This document shows, piece by piece, positions 52,159-64,000 of a stretch of 64,000 nucleotides of DNA. The position numbers and the translations under genes were made by a program. Where the stretch lies: the NCBI GenBank assembly GCA_949752795.1, contig CATKHW010000058.1, positions 2,256,197 through 2,320,196 on the forward strand. The letters are read 5' to 3'. Positions within the stretch are counted from its first letter, which is position 1, and every line of letters begins with the position of its first letter. The notes under the pieces were generated by a model, which saw only the letters and a program-made list of their open reading frames with translations, was not told where the DNA came from and searched no databases. This DNA is from Hyperoodon ampullatus. Lineage: Eukaryota; Chordata; Mammalia; Artiodactyla; Ziphiidae.

Positions 52159-53897
52159 GCCACCCCAAAATTTAGGGCTGCACTGCTTACAAGGACCTCA
52201 ACTTGGGTACACCTTAAATATCCCAGGAAATATAAAAATGGTTCAAAAAATTGTGGTACTTACGTACGATGGAATATCCCTCAGCCATGAAATCAATGTC
52301 ATAAGACCAGTAGCAGCAAAATGGGTGGATTCAGGTACGATGATTCTAAGTGAAATAAGTCACACAGAAAAAGAAACTTATCATAAGATGTCACTTATGA
52401 AGATCCTGTAAACATGGCTACACTTGAACTGAGTTAGGAAAGAGAACAGTGTCTCACATTTAGAAAACACTCTTATGCCTGCTTAAGGGGGAAGGAGAGG
52501 TGGGGTGATGCATAAAACCAGAGTTTGATATAAGCACAGGTACCGTTCCAAAAACCAACTATGGAATAGACAAGACCTACACCTTCCTCAGTGAAAGGGA
52601 CTCAAAACCCCATATTTCCCGCAGAGGAATATATCTGACTAGTAAGAATCTTAAAACCTCTGTATTGATATGTCTCCGTGAGGGAATCAAGTGTGTCTAG
52701 ACTGGGATAAATATGGCAGCGAGAATCAGCTCAAACCCACTATAAAAAGGAATTTCAAAAATAAAACAAAAAAACTGGGAAATTCTTTACAATTCCTTCA
52801 GGGTCGCTGATGAAACCTGAAATGACCCTATCTACAATGACAGCTGGATGTGGCATAAGGCTGGACACTTGGGACTGCGAGGATTGGTGAGATTGGGTGA
52901 GCAAATGCAGACCCTTTAAAGCAATAATGCATGGCACACATTCCATGGGTCCCAACACTCCAGGTTGAAGGGAATATTACTACAGATATAACATGTATGG
53001 GAATCCTAGAGAACGGACACACTGTGAATATGAAAGGTTTCTAAAACTCAACGAATAGTCCCTCTCCTGGTGCTCCGGTTTAACTTTCCATCTGCTTTAT
53101 TATCAACCTCCCAACTTGGAGAGACATCCCCTTTAACCTCCTGGTTCTCACAGGTTGCCAATTTGGCAGAGGATGAAAGGGAAGAGGGAGAACCAATGAG
53201 AGAGTAGCTGTTAGGCATTTGGACAGGCACATATCACTCTAATTTCCCGGCAGGAAGAAGAATTAACCAAAGTCTCAGCCACCCACCGGGAATCAGTATA
53301 GATCCTGAACCAAAATTTTGGACTTGCGGTCAGCTCACCAAAAACGAGTTGAAAAATGGAGCTCAGGGGCACAGCAATTCACAAACTGGCCGAGTAATAA
53401 AGGACAACTATCGTCCAAATATCTGTTGAGGGAAGGCAACGAGGCGGACTTGAAAGCGAGGCAGGATAGCAGGAAACAGATTTCAAGAGGTACGTTGGAA
53501 TCGCCTTTAAAGCACAGGAAGAGGGGCACAACTTCGACAATGATGCACTTGGCCAAAAAGGGCGTATGCGTTTTCTCCTGAATATATTCAGGAGAAAACG
53601 CATACGCCCTTTTTGGCCAAGCAAGCAAGCGGGCAATGCAAATCTGCACTACAAAGAAGTATCACTTCCCACCGGTCAAAAGGGACATCCACAAAATGTG
53701 TAAAAACCAGAAAGGCAAGACAGGCCCTGGAGAACAGGGAGCCTTGTTATGCTGATGGGCGGGATGTAAATTGCCAACTGCCTCTCTGGAGGAGTGCATT
53801 GTGTTCCCTAAAACAAGTAAACAACAGAGCTACAGAGCCAAGGGCACTTCCAGTCTAGGGAATATACCTTGGGAAAACTGAAAATCAAAAAGACACA
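52159..53897 (+). repeat. Satellite unit 31 (type K, with I-like 5' part)
   Basis: K marks from 52,800 onward, but the region near 52,659-52,682 reads cctctgtattg and ccgtgaggg as in I units, unlike units 27 and 34. This points to a local exchange or conversion. Palindrome centre 53584/53585, perfect. Confidence 0.92.
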
Positions 53898-55635
53898 GCC
53901 ACCCCAAAATTTAGGGCTGCACTGCTTACAAGGACCTCAACTTGGGTACACCTTAAATATCCCAGGAAATATAAAAATGGTTCAAAAAATTGTGGTACTT
54001 ACGTACGATGGAATATCCCTCAGCCATGAAATCAATGTCATAAGACCAGTAGCAGCAAAATGGGTGGATTCAGGTACGATGATTCTAAGTGAAATAAGTC
54101 ACACAGAAAAAGAAACTTATCATAAGATGTCACTTATGAAGATCCTGTAAACATGGCTACACTTGAACTGAGTTAGGAAAGAGAACAGTGTCTCACATTT
54201 AGAAAACACTCTTATGCCTGCTTAAGGGGGAAGGAGAGGTGGGGTGATGCATAAAACCAGAGTTTGATATAAGCAAAGGTACCGTTCCAAAAACCAACTA
54301 TGGAATAGACAAGACCTACACCTTCCTCAGTGAAAGGGACTCAAAACCCCATATTTCCCGCAGAGGAATATATCTGACTAGTAAGAATCTTAAAACCTCT
54401 GTATTGATATGTCTCCGTGAGGGAATCAAGTGTGTCTAGACTGGGATAAATATGGCAGCGAGAATCAGCTCAAACCCACTATAAAAAGGAATTTCAAAAA
54501 TAAAACAAAAAAACTGGGAAATTCTTTACAATTCCTTCAGGGTCTCTGATGAAACCTGAAATGACCCTATCTACAATGACAGCTGGATGTGGCATAAGGC
54601 TGGACACTTGGGACTGAGAGGATTGGTGAGATTGGGTGAGCAAATGCAGACCCTTTAAAGCAATAATGCATGGCACACATTCCATGGGTCCCAACTCTCC
54701 AGGTTGAAGGGAATATTACTACAGATATAACATGTACGGGAATCCTAGAGAACGGACACACTGTGAATACGAAAGGTTTCTAAAACTCAATGAATAGTCC
54801 CTCTCCTGGTGCTCCGGTTTGACTTTCATCTGCTTTATTATCAACCTCCCAACTTGGAGAGACAGCCCCTTTAACCTCCTGGTTCGCACAGGTTGCCAAT
54901 TTGGCAGAGGATGAAAGGGAAGAGGGAGAACCAATGAGAGAGTAGCTGTAAGGCATTTGGACGGGCACATATCACTGTAATTTCCCGGCAGGAAGAAGAA
55001 TTAACCAAAGTCTCAGCCACCCACCGGGAATCAGTATAGATCCTGAACCAAAATTTTGGACTTGCGGTCAGCTCACCAAAAACGAGTTGAAAAATGGAGC
55101 TCAGGGGCACAGCAATTCACAAACTGGCCGAGTAATAAAGGACAACTATCGTCCAAAAATCTGTTGAGGGAAGGCAACGAGGCGGAGTTGAAAGCGAGGC
55201 AGAATAGCAGGAAACAGATTTCAAGAGGTACGTTGGAATCGCCTTTAAAGCACAGGAAGAGGGGCACAACTTCGACAATGATGCACTTGGCCAAAAAGGG
55301 CGTATGCGTTTTCTCCTGAATATATTCAGGAGAAAACACATACGCCCTTTTTGGCCAAGCAAGCAAGCGGGCAATGCAAATCTGCACTACAAAGAAGTAT
55401 CACTTCCCACCGCTCAAAAGGGACATCCACAAAATGTGTAAAAACCAGAAAGGCAAGACAGGCCCTGGAGAACAGGGAGCCTTGTTATGCTGATGGGCGG
55501 GATGTAAATTGCCAACTGCCTCTCTGGAGGAGTGCATTGTGTTCCCTAAAACAAGTAAACAACAGAGCTACAGAGCCAAGGGCACTTCCAGTCTAGGGAA
55601 TATACCTTGGGAAAACTGAAAATCAAAAAGACACA
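53898..55635 (+). repeat. Satellite unit 32 (type I)
   Basis: Copy of unit 28. Private aagcaaaggtacc near 54273 and ccaccgctcaaaag near 55409; the latter is shared with unit 35. Palindrome centre 55322/55323 with the unmatched change. Confidence 0.93.
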
Positions 55636-57374
55636 GCCACCCCAAAATTTAGGGCTGCACTGCTTACAAGGACCTCAACTTGGGTACACCTTAAATATCC
55701 CAGGAAATATAAAAATGGTTCAAAAAATTGTGGTACTTACGTACGATGGAATATCCCTCAGCCATGAAATCAATGTCATAAGACCAGTAGCAGCAAAATG
55801 GGTGGATTCAGGTACGATGATTCTAAGTGAAATAAGTCACACAGAAAAAGAAACTTATCATAAGATATCACTTATGAAGATCCTGTAAACATGGCTACAC
55901 TTGAACTGAGTTAGGAAAGAGAACAGTGTCTCACATTTAGAAAACACTCTTATGCCTGCTTAAGGGGGAAGGAGAGGTGGGGTGATGCATAAAACCAGAG
56001 TTTGATATAAGCACAGGTACCGTTCCAAAAACCAACTATGGAATAGACAAGACCTACACCTTCCTCAGTGAAAGGGACTCAAAACCCCATATTTCCCGCA
56101 GAGGAATATATCTGACTAGTAAGAATCTTAAAACCTATGTATTGATATGTCTCCGTAAGGGAATCAAGTGTGTCTAGACTGGGATAAATATGGCAGCGAG
56201 AATCAGCTCAAACCCACTATAAAAAGGAATTTCAAAAATAAAACAAAAAAACTGGGAAATTCTTTACAATTCCTTCAGGGTCTCTGATGAAACCTGAAAT
56301 GACCCTATCTACAATGACAGCTGGATGTGGCATAAGGCTGGACACTTGGGACTGAGAGGATTGGTGAGATTGGGTGAGCAAATGCAGACCCTTTAAAGCA
56401 ATAATGCATGGCACACATTCCATGGGTCCCAACTCTCCAGGTTGAAGGGAATATTACTACAGATATAACATGTACGGGAATCCTAGAGAACGGACACACT
56501 GTGAATACGAAAGGTTTCTAAAACTCAACGAATAGTCCCTCTCCTGGTGCTCCGGTTTGACTTTCCATCTGCTTTATTATCAACCTCCCAACTTGGAGAG
56601 ACATCCCCTTTAACCTCATGGTTCGCACAGGTTGCCAATTTGGCAGAGGATGAAAGGGAAGAGGGAGAACCAATGAGAGAGTAGCTGTTAGGCATTTGGA
56701 CAGGCACATATCACTGTAATTTCCCGGCAGGAAGAAGAATTAACCAAAGTCTCAGCCACCCACCGGGAATCAGTATAGATCCTGAACCAAAATTTTGGAC
56801 TTGCGGTCAGCTCACCAAAAACGAGTTGAAAAATGGAGCTCAGGGGCACAGCAATTCACAAACTGGCCGAGTAATAAAGGACAACTATCGTCCAAATATC
56901 TGTTGAGGGAAGGCAACGAGGCGGACTTGAAAGCGAGGCAGAATAGCAGGAAACAGATTTCAAGAGGTACGTTGGAATCGCCTTTAAAGCACAGGAAGAG
57001 GGGCACAACTTCGACAATGATGCACTTGGCCAAAAAGGGCGTATGCGTTTTCTCCTGAATATATTCAGGAGAAAACGCATACGCCCTTTTTGGCCAAGCA
57101 AGCAAGCGGGCAATGCAAATCTGCACTACAAAGAAGTATCACTTCCCACCGGTCAAAAGGGACATCCACAAAATGTGTAAAAACCAGAAAGGCAAGACAG
57201 GCCCTGGAGAACAGGGAGCCTTGTTATGCTGATGGGCGGGATGTAAATTGCCAACTGCCTCTCTGGAGGAGTGCATTGTGTTCCCTAAAACAAGTAAACA
57301 ACAGAGCTACAGAGCCAAGGGCACTTCCAGTCTAGGGAATATACCTTGGGAAAACTGAAAATCAAAAAGACACA
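55636..57374 (+). repeat. Satellite unit 33 (type J)
   Basis: Copy of unit 29 without its palindrome change. Private aacctcatggttc near 56612. Palindrome centre 57061/57062, perfect. Confidence 0.93.
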
Positions 57375-59113
57375 GCCACCCCAAAATTTAGGGCTGCACT
57401 GCTTACAAGGACCTCAACTTGGGTACACCTTAAATATCCCAGGAAATATAAAAATGGTTCAAAAAATTGTGGTACTTACGTACGATGGAATATCCCTCAG
57501 CCATGAAATCAATGTCATAAGACCAGTAGCAGCAAAATGGGTGGATTCAGGTACGATGATTCTAAGTGAAATAAGTCACACAGAAAAAGAAACTTATCAT
57601 AAGATGTCACTTATGAAGATCCTGTAAACATGGCTACACTTGAACTGAGTTAGGAAAGAGAACAGTGTCTCACATTTAGAAAACACTCTTATGCCTGCTT
57701 AAGGGGGAAGGAGAGGTGGGGTGATGCATAAAACCAGAGTTTGATATAAGCACAGGTACCGTTCCAAAAACCAACTATGGAATAGACAAGACCTACACCT
57801 TCCTCAGTGAAAGGGACTCAAAACCCCATATTTCCCGCAGAGGAATATATCTGACTAGTAAGAATCTTAAAACCTATGTATTGATATGTGTCCGTAAGGG
57901 AATCAAGTGTGTCTAGACTGGGATAAATATGGCAGCGAGAATCAGCTCAAACCCACTATAAAAAGGAATTTCAAAAATAAAACAAAAAAACTGGGAAATT
58001 CTTTACAATTCCTTCAGGGTCGCTGATGAAACCTGAAATGACCCTATCTACAATGACAGCTGGATGTGGCATAAGGCTGGACACTTGGGACTGCGAGGAT
58101 TGGTGAGATTGGGTGAGCAAATGCAGACCCTTTAAAGCAATAATGCATGGCACACATTCCATGGGTCCCAACACTCCAGGTTGAAGGGAATATTACTACA
58201 GATATAACATGTATGGGAATCCTAGAGAACGGACACACTGTGAATATGAAAGGTTTCTAAAACTCAACGAATAGTCCCTCTCCTGGTGCTCCGGTTTAAC
58301 TTTCCATCTGCTTTATTATCAACCTCCCAACTTGGAGAGACATCCCCTTTAACCTCCTGGTTCGCACAGGTTGCCAATTTGGCAGAGGATGAAAGGGAAG
58401 AGGGAGAACCAATGAGAGAGTAGCTGTTAGGCATTTGGACAGGCACATATCACTCTAATTTCCCGGCAGGAAGAAGAATTAACCAAAGTCTCAGCCACCC
58501 ACCGGGAATCAGTATAGATCCTGAACCAAAATTTTGGACTTGCGGTCAGCTCACCAAAAACGAGTTGAAAAATGGAGCTCAGGGGCACAGCAATTCACAA
58601 ACTGGCCGAGTAATAAAGGACAACTATCGTCCAAATATCTGTTGAGGGAAGGCAACGAGGCGGACTTGAAAGCGAGGCAGAATAGCAGGAAACAGATTTC
58701 AAGAGGTACGTTGGAATCGCCTTTAAAGCACAGGAAGAGGGGCACAACTTCGACAATGATGCACTTGGCCAAAAAGGGCGTATGCGTTTTCTCCTGAATA
58801 TATTCAGGAGAAAACGCATACGCCCTTTTTGGCCAAGCAAGCAAGCGGGCAATGCAAATCTGCACTACAAAGAAGTATCACTTCCCACCGGTCAAAAGGG
58901 ACATCCACAAAATGTGTAAAAACCAGAAAGGCAAGACAGGCCCTGGAGAACAGGGAGCCTTGTTATGCTGATGGGCGGGATGTAAATTGCCAACTGCCTC
59001 TCTGGAGGAGTGCATTGTGTTCCCTAAAACAAGTAAACAACAGAGCTACAGAGCCAAGGGCACTTCCAGTCTAGGGAATATACCTTGGGAAAACTGAAAA
59101 TCAAAAAGACACA
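57375..59113 (+). repeat. Satellite unit 34 (type K)
   Basis: K unit that directly follows a J unit, so the H unit of the four-unit cycle is missing here. Shares gatatgtgtccg near 57885 with unit 27. Palindrome centre 58800/58801, perfect. Confidence 0.93.
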
Positions 59114-60851
59114 GCCACCCCAAAATTTAGGGCTGCACTGCTTACAAGGACCTCAACTTGGGTACACCTTAAATATCCCAGGAAATATAAAAATGGTTCA
59201 AAAAATTGTGGTACTTACGTACGATGGAATATCCCTCAGCCATGAAATCAATGTCATAAGACCAGTAGCAGCAAAATGGGTGGATTCAGGTACGATGATT
59301 CTAAGTGAAATAAGTCACACAGAAAAAGAAACTTATCATAAGATGTCACTTATGAAGATCCTGTAAACATGGCTACACTTGAACTGAGTTAGGAAAGAGA
59401 ACAGTGTCTCACATTTAGAAAACACTCTTATGCCTGCTTAAGGGGGAAGGAGAGGTGGGGTGATGCATAAAACCAGAGTTTGATATAAGCACAGGTACCG
59501 TTCCAAAAACCAACTATGGAATAGACAAGACCTACACCTTCCTCAGTGAAAGGGACTCAAAACCCCATATTTCCCGCAGAGGAATATATCTGACTAGTAA
59601 GAATCTTAAAACCTCTGTATTGATATGTCTCCGTGAGGGAATCAAGTGTGTCTAGACTGGGATAAATATGGCAGCGAGAATCAGCTCAAACCCACTATAA
59701 AAAGGAATTTCAAAAATAAAACAAAAAAACTGGGAAATTCTTTACAATTCCTTCAGGGTCTCTGATGAAACCTGAAATGACCCTATCTACAATGACAGCT
59801 GGATGTGGCATAAGGCTGGACACTTGGGACTGAGAGGATTGGTGAGATTGGGTGAGCAAATGCAGACCCTTTAAAGCAATAATGCATGGCACACATTCCA
59901 TGGGTCCCAACTCTCCAGGTTGAAGGGAATATTACTACAGATATAACATGTACGGGAATCCTAGAGAACGGACACACTGTGAATACGAAAGGTTTCTAAA
60001 ACTCAATGAATAGTCCCTCTCCTGGTGCTCCGGTTTGACTTTCATCTGCTTTATTATCAACCTCCCAACTTGGAGAGACAGCCCCTTTAACCTCCTGGTT
60101 CGCACAGGTTGCCAATTTGGCAGAGGATGAAAGGGAAGAGGGAGAACCAATGAGAGAGTAGCTGTAAGGCATTTGGACGGGCACATATCACTGTAATTTC
60201 CCGGCAGGAAGAAGAATTAACCAAAGTCTCAGCCACCCACCGGGAATCAGTATAGATCCTGAACCAAAATTTTGGACTTGCGGTCAGCTCACCAAAAACG
60301 AGTTGAAAAATGGAGCTCAGGGGCACAGCAATTCACAAACTGGCCGAGTAATAAAGGACAACTATCGTCCAAAAATCTGTTGAGGGAAGGCAACTAGGCG
60401 GAGTTGAAAGCGAGGCAGAATAGCAGGAAACAGATTTCAAGAGTTACGTTGGAATCGCCTTTAAAGCACAGGAAGAGGGGCACAACTTCGACAATGATGC
60501 ACTTGGCCAAAAAGGGCGTATGCGTTTTCTCCTGAATATATTCAGGAGAAAACACATACGCCCTTTTTGGCCAAGCAAGCAAGCGGGCAATGCAAATCTG
60601 CACTACAAAGAAGTATCACTTCCCACCGCTCAAAAGGGACATCCACAAAATGTGTAAAAACCAGAAAGGCAAGACAGGCCCTGGAGAACAGGGAGCCTTG
60701 TTATGCTGATGGGCGGGATGTAAATTGCCAACTGCCTCTCTGGAGGAGTGCATTGTGTTCCCTAAAACAAGTAAACAACAGAGCTACAGAGCCAAGGGCA
60801 CTTCCAGTCTAGGGAATATACCTTGGGAAAACTGAAAATCAAAAAGACACA
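59114..60851 (+). repeat. Satellite unit 35 (type I)
   Basis: Copy of unit 32 (ccaccgctcaaaag). Private caactaggcgg near 60392 and gagttacg near 60441. Palindrome centre 60538/60539 with the unmatched change. Confidence 0.93.
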
Positions 60852-62590
60852 GCCACCCCAAAATTTAGGGCTGCACTGCTTACAAGGACCTCAACTTGGG
60901 TACACCTTAAATATCCCAGGAAATATAAAAATGGTTCAAAAAATTGTGGTACTTACGTACGATGGAATATCCCTCAGCCATGAAATCAATGTCATAAGAC
61001 CAGTAGCAGCAAAATGGGTGGATTCAGGTACGATGATTCTAAGTGAAATAAGTCACACAGAAAAAGAAACATATCATAAGATATCACTTATGAAGATCCT
61101 GTAAACATGGCTACACTTGAACTGAGTTAGGAAAGAGAACAGTGTCTCACATTTAGAAAACACTCTTATGCCTGCTTAAGGGGGAAGGAGAGGTGGGGTG
61201 ATGCATAAAACCAGAGTTTGATATAAGCACAGGTACCGTTCCAAAAACCAACTATGGAATAGACAAGACCTACACCTTCCTCAGTGAAAGGGACTCAAAA
61301 CCCCATATTTCCCGCAGAGGAATATACCTGACTAGTAAGAATCTTAAAACCTATGTATTGATATGTCTCCGTAAGGGAATCAAGTGTGTCTAGACTGGGA
61401 TAAATATGGCAGCGAGAATCAGCTCAAACCCACTATAAAAAGGAATTTCAAAAATAAAACAAAAAAACTGGGAAATTCTTTACAATTCCTTCAGGGTCTC
61501 TGATGAAACCTGAAATGACCCTATCTACAATGACAGCTGGATGTGGCATAAGGCTGGACACTTGGGACTGAGAGGATTGGTGAGATTGGGTGAGCAAATG
61601 CAGACCCTTTAAAGCAATAATGCATGGCACACATTCCATGGGTCCCAACTCTCCAGGTTGAAGGGAATATTACTACAGATATAACATGTACGGGAATCCT
61701 AGAGAACGGACACACTGTGAATACGAAAGGTTTCTAAAACTCAACGAATAGTCCCTCTCCTGGTGCTCCGGTTTGACTTTCCATCTGCTTTATTATCAAC
61801 CTCCCAACTTGGAGAGACATCCCCTTTAACCTCCTGGTTCGCACAGGTTGCCAATTTGGCAGAGGATGAAAGGGAAGAGGGAGAACCAATGAGAGAGTAG
61901 CTGTTAGGCATTTGGACAGGCACATATCACTGTAATTTCCCGGCAGGAAGAAGAATTAACCAAAGTCTCAGCCACCCACCGGGAATCAGTATAGATCCTG
62001 AACCAAAATTTTGGACTTGCGGTCAGCTCACCAAAAACGAGTTGAAAAATGGAGCTCAGGGGCACAGCAATTCACAAACTGGCCGAGTAATAAAGGACAA
62101 CTATCGTCCAAATATCTGTTGAGGGAAGGCAACGAGGCGGACTTGAAAGCGAGGCAGAATAGCAGGAAACAGATTTCAAGAGGTACGTTGGAATCGCCTT
62201 TAAAGCACAGGAAGAGGGGCACAACTTCGACAATGATGCACTTGGCCAAAAAGGGCGTATGCGTTTTCTCCTGAATATATTCAGGAGAAAACGCATACGC
62301 CCTTTTTGGCCAAGCAAGCAAGCGGGCAATGCAAATCTGCACTACAAAGAAGTATCACTTCCCACCGGTCAAAAGGGACATCCACAAAATGTGTAAAAAC
62401 CAGAAAGGCAAGACAGGCCCTGGAGAACAGGGAGCCTTGTTATGCTGATGGGCGGGATGTAAATTGCCAACTGCCTCTCTGGAGGAGTGCATTGTGTTCC
62501 CTAAAACAAGTAAACAACAGAGCTACAGAGCCAAGGGCACTTCCAGTCTAGGGAATATACCTTGGGAAAACTGAAAATCAAAAAGACACA
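60852..62590 (+). repeat. Satellite unit 36 (type J)
   Basis: Copy of unit 33. Private gaaacatatcat near 61067 and gaatatacctgac near 61320. Palindrome centre 62277/62278, perfect. Confidence 0.93.
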
Positions 62591-64000
62591 GCCACCCCAA
62601 AATTTAGGGCTGCACTGCTTACAAGGACCTCAACTTGGGTACACCTTAAATATCCCAGGAAATATAAAAATGGTTCAAAAAATTGTGGTACTTACGTACG
62701 ATGGAATATCCCTCAGCCATGAAATCAATGTCATAAGACCAGTAGCAGCAAAATGGGTGGATTCAGGTACGATGATTCTAAGTGAAATAAGTCACACAGA
62801 AAAAGAAACTTATCATAAGATGTCACTTATGAAGATCCTGTAAACATGGCTACACTTGAACTGAGTTAGGAAAGAGAACAGTGTCTCACATTTAGAAAAC
62901 ACTCTTATGCCTGCTTAAGGGGGAAGGAGAGGTGGGGTGATGCATAAAACCAGAGTTTGATATAAGCACAGGTACCGTTCCAAAAACCAACTATGGAATA
63001 GACAAGACCTACACCTTCCTCAGTGAAAGGGACTCAAAACCCCATATTTCCCGCAGAGGAATATATCTGACTAGTAAGAATCTTAAAACCTCTGTATTGA
63101 TATGTCTCCGTGAGGGAATCAAGTGTGTCTAGACTGGGATAAATATGGCAGCGAGAATCAGCTCAAACCCACTATAAAAAGGAATTTCAAAAATAAAACA
63201 AAAAAACTGGGAAATTCTTTACAATTCCTTCAGGGTCTCTGATGAAACCTGAAATGACCCTATCTACAATGACAGCTGGATGTGGCATAAGGCTGGACAC
63301 TTGGGACTGAGAGGATTGGTGAGATTGGGTGAGCAAATGCAGACCCTTTAAAGCAATAATGCATGGCACACATTCCATGGGTCCCAACTCTCCAGGTTGA
63401 AGGGAATATTACTACAGATATAACATGTACGGGAATCCTAGAGAACGGACACACTGTGAATACGAAAGGTTTCTAAAACTCAACGAATAGTCCCTCTCCT
63501 GGTGCTCCGGTTTGACATTCCATCTGCTTTATTATCAACCTCCCAACTTGGAGAGACATCCCCTTTAACCTCCTGGTTCGCACAGGTTGCCAATTTGGCA
63601 GAGGATGAAAGGGAAGAGGGAGAACCAATGAGAGAGTAGCTGTTAGGCATTTGGACAGGCACATATCACTGTAATTTCCCGGCAGGAAGAAGAATTAACC
63701 AAAGTCTCAGCCACCCACCGGGAAACAGTATAGATCCTGAACCAAAATTTTGGACTTGCGGTCAGCTCACCAAAAACGAGTTGAAAAATGGAGCTCAGGG
63801 GCACAGCAATTCACAAACTGGCCGAGTAATAAAGGACAACTATCGTCCAAATATCTGTTGAGGGAAGGCAACGAGGCGGACTTGAAAGCGAGGCAGAATA
63901 GCAGGAAACAGATTTCAAGAGGTACGTTGGAATCGCCTTTAAAGCACAGGAAGAGGGGCACAACTTCGACAATGATGCACTTGGCCAAAAAGGGCGTATG
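62591..64000 (+). repeat. Satellite unit 37 (I/J chimera, cut by window end)
   Basis: The first 600 bp carry I marks (cctctgtattg near 63089, ccgtgaggg near 63108), then J marks follow (gagacatcccc near 63554, gtccaaatatctg near 63846). The last 21 bases are the start of a left palindrome arm (63980-64000), truncated by the window and not by biology. Confidence 0.92.

Larger units (their letters stand above)
1..64000. repeat. Tandem satellite array, ~1,739-bp monomer, 36.8 copies
   Basis: The motif gccaccccaaaa recurs at 1, 1740, 3478, 5217, 6957 and on to 62591, giving 36 full units of 1,738, 1,739 or 1,740 bp and one partial unit. All units lie in the same orientation and no foreign DNA interrupts them. 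The monomer contains LINE-1 ORF2 and 3' UTR-like sequence plus a 74-bp palindrome. Size and LINE-1 content fit the common cetacean satellite of C-band heterochromatin; that identification is recalled knowledge plus inference. A LINE-1-derived satellite of another laurasiatherian mammal is the main alternative. I see no single-copy DNA at either edge, so the array extends beyond the window on both sides. Confidence 0.95.

Noticed and set aside
1..64000. CENP-B box (TTCG....A..CGGG)
   Set aside because: I looked on both strands of the consensus. Partial matches such as ttcgttgag (reverse strand of the ctcaacgaa motif) lack the CGGG half, so no centromere-protein site is called.
1..64000. CRISPR array or prokaryotic repeat region
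   Set aside because: The period is 1.74 kb with no short repeat-spacer pattern, and the sequence is mammalian LINE-1 derived.
1..64000. Bovine-type 1.715 satellite or dolphin 1.58-kb satellite
   Set aside because: Those have different monomer sizes (about 1.4 kb and 1.58 kb), and the bovine satellite is not known to be LINE-1 based. The 1.739-kb period fits the non-delphinid cetacean form better.

Overview
This window is one uninterrupted tandem array of a roughly 1,739-bp satellite monomer: 36 complete units plus a 1,410-bp partial unit, all head-to-tail on the same strand, from the first base to the last. I find no protein-coding gene, tRNA, rRNA, CRISPR array or inserted mobile element. 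Every open frame recurs once per monomer and is a by-product of the repeat.

Organism. The monomer carries recognisable sequence of a mammalian LINE-1 (the 3' part of ORF2 and the 3' untranslated region). A LINE-1-derived satellite with a monomer near 1.74-1.76 kb matches what is known of the 'common cetacean satellite' of heterochromatin. It is about 1.75 kb in baleen whales and non-delphinid toothed whales and about 1.58 kb in dolphins, and Kapitonov and colleagues (1998) described it as LINE-1 based. I therefore infer a non-delphinid cetacean. This rests on recalled family knowledge, not on a search.

Layout of one monomer, in natural phase, using 617-2356 as example: a weak ORF2-like stretch (617-875), a segment I cannot assign (876-1150), more ORF2-like sequence (1151-1389), a 74-bp perfect palindrome with no spacer (1390-1463), clear ORF2 C-terminal sequence (1471-1992), LINE-1 3' UTR-like sequence (1993-2319), and an A-rich tract that may be the old poly(A) end (2320-2356). 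Read this way, each monomer is one 5'-truncated LINE-1 with later insertions.

Layout of the array. Units are numbered from the motif gccaccccaaaa, which is also where the window begins. Shared private variants sort them into about eleven types (A to K). The order is A B A C D E E F G H I J / B C (D-B) C (D-H) I J / B C D E F G H K I J / H K I J / K I J / (I-J). This implies a higher-order repeat of about nine to ten monomers (15.6-17.4 kb), overlaid by one-, two-, three-, four- and seven-unit duplications and several chimeric units made by unequal exchange. The most notable signals are this nested structure, the palindrome with matched changes in both arms in B-type units, and the derivation of the whole unit from LINE-1.
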